Made by a program: the position numbers and the translations under genes. A DNA stretch of 64,000 nt from Dreissena polymorpha (taxonomy: Eukaryota; Mollusca; Bivalvia; Myida; Dreissenidae): the NCBI RefSeq assembly GCF_020536995.1, contig NC_068363.1:3710349-3774348 (forward strand), written 5' to 3'. Numbering within the stretch: position 1 is the stretch's first letter; each line of letters begins with the position of its first letter. This document shows positions 57,785 through 64,000 of the stretch, one piece after another. A model generated the notes under the pieces. The model saw only the letters and a program-made list of their open reading frames with translations. It made no database searches and had not been told where the DNA came from.

Positions 57785-60700
57785 TCCTTTCGTCAATTAA
57801 TAATACACGTCCATAGCAAAAAATGGTCACCGCGTTGTCTGTGCTAACCTTTACTTTTATACCCAGTCATATAAATATGTGTTATGCTGGTTATGATTTG
57901 CTTTTGCGTAAAATATAATATTGAACATCAGCAGTTAATGACAGTAATGAAGTTCTTCGTAAATACTTTGTACATAAAGTCATATAGCTGGGTGTTGGAT
58001 TATTGCAAAAAGACAATATTGCAGTATTTTGTCTAAAGCATGCTTTTTAGTAATACAGATACAAATTCACAAATTCAAATAAACTTACCTTTTAAACAGA
58101 AGCCAGAAAAACACCTATTTTGTCACAATGCAAAGTAAAATATAACACGTTAAATAAGTAATGACCTCTCAGAGGACTGATTGTCGTCAAAACACGAGAT
58201 AATATCCAAGCGTTACAAATGCAAGTATGGTGATGTATTCGGGTATTCTACTTTTGAACCAGTTTCTATTAAAGCGTTTTGGTTCGTTGCCGAGTACAGT
58301 TTTACGTTCTTATTGTTAAATGTTTGCGATGATATGATACGTTCGATACATTCAATTTGACAAACATAGGTACTCATTAATAGCATTTAATGGTTTCATT
58401 TACATTTTCAGAGATGAACAAGCATAACGCAAACATAATTAAACGATAAATTTAAGCTCAGAGGGGTTTGTGAAATGTGACTGATTATGTAGTCCACCAA
58501 ACTGAATCAAATGTAAATAGATTTGTTTTCTTTTAAGGAATATTTATCAGTTCATATTTTCAAGACCTTGTGTGTGTTAACAATCAAACCACGTACATTG
58601 AATTTTAAAACCATTATTTCCACTTTTTTCTGAGAATGATATGAATATTTAACTATATGATGCTATGCCTAAAAAGTTATTTATATTTTGTATGTGTCGT
58701 GTCAAGTATGTATGAATAGTGTCAAACTATATTGAAATATTTCCTTACCGTACTTCAAGGGCAAAATTAAGGTATATGTCTCGTGCTGATGCCGCAGCAG
58801 TTAGCCTTAAATTTCCTCATTCAACATCAGTTTTATAATATATTATAACGACGTGTAAGTAATAGAGCACTACGTGTTTAATTATAAACGATGTAAACTT
58901 GTAATAATATATTAAGTCTTATATACTATCGACTATTTAAACGTCATTGCCTTAATGATATGCATTAGATTTTTATACGTTTTCTGAAAACGCAGGTTAC
59001 ACTTTGTGAAAACGAACTCATGATTTCAGAAAATCGGTCTATTTGTATACTGGTATTAATAGGCAAACACGCACATACAGCATGTGGTTTGAATGAAAAT
59101 CGATCTACACGTTTCTAAACGTACACCACAATCTTACGTTTAAAGTTGCGCAATAGCTAAGTGTTTAACAAAACTTGAAACAGAGAATGCACACAGTTTA
59201 AATAAAATACCATGTTATTATACTATTTTCAGAAGTAGCGAACAATATTAATATAATATTTAAGTGTTAGAATACGTATATTTCAAATTTTGCTCAGTAT
59301 TGATCAACCCTTCAATAAAATTCATGTACTCGATACACGGTCGGTATAATAAAGAATAAATCAGAATGAGTGTTGTGTGCGTGTGTGTTGTTTAGAAAAC
59401 GTTTATTTAGAAATTATTCGAAATTTCTGAAAACTGTATTTGTATGCATAAATCCTTTTTCGTTATAGCAGTGATATACTACCCTAAATATAACGTGTAA
59501 TACCACTCATGTACATAATCATTTGTGTATGTAATGGCTTTTAATGCAGTTTGTATGAGTAAATACAATTATAATTGACAAATAAAATTAGGAACTAAAA
59601 CAAAGGAGTCTTACGTTTCCAGCTCTGAACAATAAACCAGGTTTTGACCGATAACACACATATATGTTTATGCAACAATCTGATACATGCAATTTTTGTT
59701 AGTTATTGCTTGATAAAGTATTCACATAGAAATAAGGAAAACATCATATTCATGAACATAACAACTGTTGAACAAAAATATTTTATCAATAATATCACAA
59801 AGTAAATCAAACCTATTAAACTTTATGAACTGAATGCTAAAATAATATAATATTTACTTCGTAATTAAGTGAAAGTAAACGATAACAAAAGAATCAAGAG
59901 TTCAATATATTGATAGTGTTTGTATTCAAAATGATTTCAATATTATCAGGCGACAGGCGGTCACTACATCGTTCAACATTGTTTGGCAGTTACTTTTTTG
60001 TTGGCAAGTTTGCAAATGAATTTTTTAGCTATTTTAACCATATCGTTTATTACGGGACAATAATGTCAGATGCAATTATACAATTTAAAACCCTACGTAG
60101 ATTATACGTGATATAAAGTGTAAGACTGTTTATCGAACAATTTAATAGCATTATTTGATTAAATATTTAAGATTGCGATATATCCATCACATCATTCACC
60201 ATGCATTCTTATTTCGAGGATGTATAAATACATGTATTTGCATGATGTTAATCATATCATGCTTAGGTAAGTTTGTATATATACAATTCCTCAATCATTG
60301 GGAGACAGATATCATGTATACATCACATTCTCTTACATTCGGAACGTGCTTACTTTTGAATCGATTAGAGCTTTCATCCAGTATGATCGAAATGTGGGGT
60401 AAACTCTGCACTACTGTGATTCATCCCATTTACGTGTGAAAATCGAAATAAGTTTAATGTCTTTGATCCGCTGTTATGTTTTTAGAGTATATACACCGTT
60501 AACTTATCCGTGCTCAATAAAAATATGTGAATAATAATATGGCTGAGACATGCTGTATCCATGTTGTCATTTATTGAAATAATAGTTAACACACTGCACA
60601 AAACTGTAAATTAAATCTCTTAAATCCTTACAATTTTTAACTTTCACTACATCTATAAATAATGCAACACCGTGGTACATGAAATTTTAGAAAACTATTA

Positions 60701-60990
60701 TTGTCAAAATAAAAAATAAAATTGTCATAAGGAGCTTCGAAAGATTTGAGAAAAATGAACACTGGTATTCTAAAAATAAAAACATTCTCATCACAATCCA
60801 CGTTCAGATTCGATTCAAATATGAACATTAATTGTAAGATAGACATGTAGACTTAAACTCATTGTTTAATGAAGTGTGATAAAACTACATGAGCAGTACT
60901 TGTCGCTGTTATATTATTGATCTATAAAGTTACTGTTAGCAAAAAAAACATTTTGTGATGTCACTGTCTTCAGTTTATTGCTGTTTGCTG
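57785..60990. other. 3.2-kb intergenic region, nothing recognised
   Basis: AT-rich sequence between the two GTPase genes. The frames at 59910-60116 and 60155-60439 have no recognisable domain, splice context or compositional support. TTTATT (AATAAA on minus) near 60973 may serve the 3' end of GTPase copy B. Confidence 0.4.
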
Positions 60991-61004
60991 CATGAATTCG
61001 ACTC

Positions 61005-63850
61005 TTATACGTTAGACGCTTCACTACTACTTGAGGTTGGCTGTCCATCCGTATGTCTTTTCCCTTCAACCATATCACGAAACCTTCGAAATATAGTTTC
61101 CTTGTCTTTTCGCCTGCAGCCAGTCACCCCAAGGTTAATTGCTTCCTTGAAAAAACTTTCAGCGTCAGTCACGACCTGTGCTCGCTTACGGAACCGGTAC
61201 AGCGTCTGAACCCTCTCATACCAGCCATCTTTCTTCTCCATCGTTTCACTTTCAATCATTAAATCGATGTGTTGAGTCATGGACAATGGATTTGGTCGCA
61301 GGGCAATTTTTCCTAGACGGATATTGCAATCACGGACAACAAGCATCATCGTTTGAATCATATCGTCGATTTCGTCAAGCTCCTCTCTCATTTTGTCCAA
61401 CACTTGTTCCTGGGTTAGAAGCTTTCCCGATGCCTCTTCATATTTCTTTTTCATTTCTGCGTATGTTTTCGTTTCATCAACAGTGATGTAATCGAAAATG
61501 TACGGCGTGTTTGCATGTTGATTCCAGAAACATCTTTCCGGACAAATTCTACAAAATCCATCCGTCATTGACCAACAACCGATCTTTTCAGCATCGTTTA
61601 CAATAGTGCAATTTTCATGACAAGTGAAATTGCAATATGTGCAATTTGTAACATGTAACCCACTTGGTAGATCGATTTTTATGTGTTTAGTTGTCGGAAC
61701 AACATACGTAAAGTCTTTATTATCGGCGATAATAGACTTGTTTTCTTGAAAAATGTTTATCTCCGATTTTAATTCGCTGATTTTATTCAGTCCAACGTCA
61801 AGCATTGGCTGTAGATTCCTTATTGTTGCTTCCAAGCGACTTCGCTCATATAAAACATCACTGGTCAGTTGCAGGCTCTTTGTCTCCAGTGAATCCAAGT
61901 GATTGAAGAAGTTTCTGAAACTTACAAGACCCATATCCCAAAACATTGGTGATAAACTGCTCTGAGAGAGACCCATGTTTCTTGCAAAAAGACCCGAATT
62001 GTTGAACGTAAAACGCTCACCAAACGGCAATCCTGACTCTTTAATTGCTGCAAGAACAGGGGGGTCCATACCGTCGGCAAATGTTATAAGTGAGCATATG
62101 TTGTCTTCTATGTCCTTTCCAAATAGGGACATGATTGATTGGAAGATGTAACTTTGAACTGGCGTTAATCGTGCATCCGGCGCTTTAATTAGAAAGCAAA
62201 CTGCGTCAATAGATAACACGCCCCTTGGGGGTTTCGCTGAAAACAATTCTCGGATTTGTTCAACGATTTCCTGATCCCGATCAAGCCCTCTAGTATCACC
62301 AAAGCCCGGGGTGTCGATAATGTTGATTGTATATGGAATTCTGCTCCCTTCGTGCGGGTAGATGGCATAACATGTAATCCATTCTGTTTGTGAAACCGCC
62401 TGCAACCATTATACAACTTGACGAGTTTGTTGCTGATGAGTAATGCTGTTATGGGAATTATTTTCGATATTGTAAGTTATTCTTTGTTTGTATGTACACC
62501 CGGTCTTTGTTTATATGAATAGGCGGTAGATAAATCATTGAAATAACATAAAATTAGTATGTACATTTTATAAGTTTAAATAATTAAATAAAAAATGTGT
62601 TCTTTCTAAATCACTTCCGCTAAGTCGATATTTCCTAACAATAACAAAAATACTTCCAGCACATTTATAATATAATAAACATGAAATAAGTTTATCATAT
62701 TTACCTGATTCCCAACCTTTTTCTTTTCTTCGTCTTCTAGATTAACAATATTAAACCTAAAGGGATCGTTCCAGGTCACCCCCAGAATGAAGTTTGCCAT
62801 TCCATCAACCAGGGTACTCTTGCCTGTCCCTGTCTCTCCAATCATCAGCAAGGTCTTTTCCTTCCAATCCGTGTCTTTGGGCGAACCTTTAACAACAACG
62901 TAAACAATGTCACATTAATATTTTGGTATCTCTGATATTTCTTGTCTGTAAAAATACAGAAATTATATTTTAATAACGTTTTCAAAACGTTTAAGTGTTA
63001 ACCAAATAGGAATTTTAGTATGCAGGTACTGTGGACTTGAATCTGAAGTGTTAAATAATGGGCAAAAACGTTCACTCTTCATCTAAAATGGCATGCAGAT
63101 GCACGGAAATAAAATTGTAATTCATATAAAAACATGAAACTCCAATTGTTAAAGTGTACTAATGGATGATAATTATTAATTACTTATTCAAATTAATAAA
63201 ACGATTGTGAACAATATTTGTGGTGAGAAACTTGACACAACAAAAACGACTAAGACGAAAAACACAACCCACGCCATAACATATTGAATACGCAGCATTA
63301 TAATGTTTGTTTACCCGACCATATTTAAAAAGAAGATATTATGATAGTTAGGTGTCATTTCGTATATGAAATAAACATAATCACAAACCATAATGCGTAT
63401 GTATAGAGTTAATCATCGAAAATACATGAACATCTTACCTAAAACAAACTTTCTTGTTTTAGCCTTAACATTTCGCGCCTCTGTGATTTCGCGCATTGGT
63501 AAAGCGTACCGAAAGGGAGGTGTAACTCCATCATCACTACGCACAGATACCTCACACAATCTGAAGGCAGTCGAATTTGGGGTCTTAACTACTGCACTCT
63601 CCTTACTGTATGGTCCTTCTCCATCGCTGTAAACAGCTCGAACCCGAAATATGTACTCTGTGTTACACTTGATATTTGTCAGAACTTGGGTACATTCTGT
63701 GAACTCGCCGGAATATATTCTCCAATTCGATTCCGACTCCTTGTATCCGATCTGAAAATAATTCCCCTCCTCAAATTGTGTTGGCTTTGTCCATGCAAGC
63801 GTGAGAGTGTCTGATGTAACGGAATGTGCTGTTGGTCGACTAGGAGTTTT
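61005..63850 (-). CDS. B-box/FN3/P-loop GTPase multidomain protein, copy B (5' end off window)
   Basis: Exons seen: 63439-63850 (FN3; KTPSRPTAHSVTSDTLTLAW...), 62705-62886 (SPKDTDWKEKTLLMIGETGTGKST...) and 61005-62399 (AVSQTEWITCYAIYPHEGSR, IIDTPGFGDTRG, ITFADG, TNCTYCNFTCHENC, CRICPERC, coiled coil). Exon lengths and phases equal those of copy A (182-nt G1 exon, phase-0 FN3 start), with an intact FN3 frame and a longer, Ser-rich C-terminus (GQPTSSSSEASNV). The B-box exon should lie beyond 64000. It sits in tandem, same strand, about 9 kb from copy A, so the pair arose by duplication. Selection seems to keep the Cys/His cluster and G motifs in both. Confidence 0.88.
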
Positions 63851-64000
63851 CTGGAACACAATATAGTCTGTTATAATTGCTCAAAGAACGAAAGGGACAG
63901 ATGAAGGTATCATAATAGGTATTTGTTCATATAGTGGATACTATATATTACATTTGACTATTGATCTGCGAAATTAACTTGAACGTGCTTTAGTACAGTT

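Noticed and set aside
59910-60439. Two plus-strand frames between the GTPase genes
   Set aside because: AT-rich, no domain, no splice context and no repeat support.

Overview
The window looks like part of a bivalve mollusc genome. The AT-rich background, the short spliced exons, and the mollusc-type modular repeats that end in GACGGACGGAC or TGCCCCCGCC tails all point that way. Some foldback and TTAA-flanked MITEs recall what I know from dreissenid mussels, so Dreissena is my best guess, from memory only.

Layout, left to right. (1) 1-8578, minus strand: 5' half of a HECT-type, G2E3-like E3 ubiquitin ligase gene, seen as eight exons, whose catalytic 3' part lies off the left edge. (2) 9.7-16.5 kb: a nested pile of copies of one terminal-inverted-repeat DNA transposon family. 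Its ends are TATGGCACG...CGTGCCATA, its target duplications are 6 bp, and its arms are hundreds of bases of TTAAGT/ACTTAA motifs. The left arm adjoins the promoter and first exons of a plus-strand gene beginning MDRLQRTHLP. The right arm adjoins the promoter and first exon of the HECT gene. Two clean copies, E1 and E2, keep only the two ends plus the two gene starts. The simplest reading is that both genes are cargo of a large autonomous IS3EU-like transposon, with the HECT gene inside a mobile element. (3) 19.4-44.5 kb, minus strand: a four-exon RAB5IF (C20orf24) gene spread over 25 kb, the clearest host gene here. Its introns are full of transposons, including tandem-module (pearl/Helentron-like) repeats, minisatellite-flanked elements, a 2.4-kb two-exon transposon that splits a SINE, hAT-like elements and a 3.6-kb minisatellite-ended element. 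On the plus strand at 41.2-42.0 kb, inside intron 1, is the 3' end of a RecQ-like helicase gene. (4) 44.8-45.7 kb: a decayed LINE 3' end. (5) 48.8-52.2 kb and 61.0-64.0 kb, both minus: a tandem pair of multidomain genes with two B-boxes, fibronectin type III, a P-loop GTPase, a Cys/His-rich cluster and a coiled coil. The first copy carries a frameshift. The second runs off the right edge. The space between them is repeat-rich.

Only RAB5IF and the GTPase pair look like ordinary host genes. A recurring pattern is that about nine unrelated-looking elements are bounded by arrays of a short motif, a different motif in each family.
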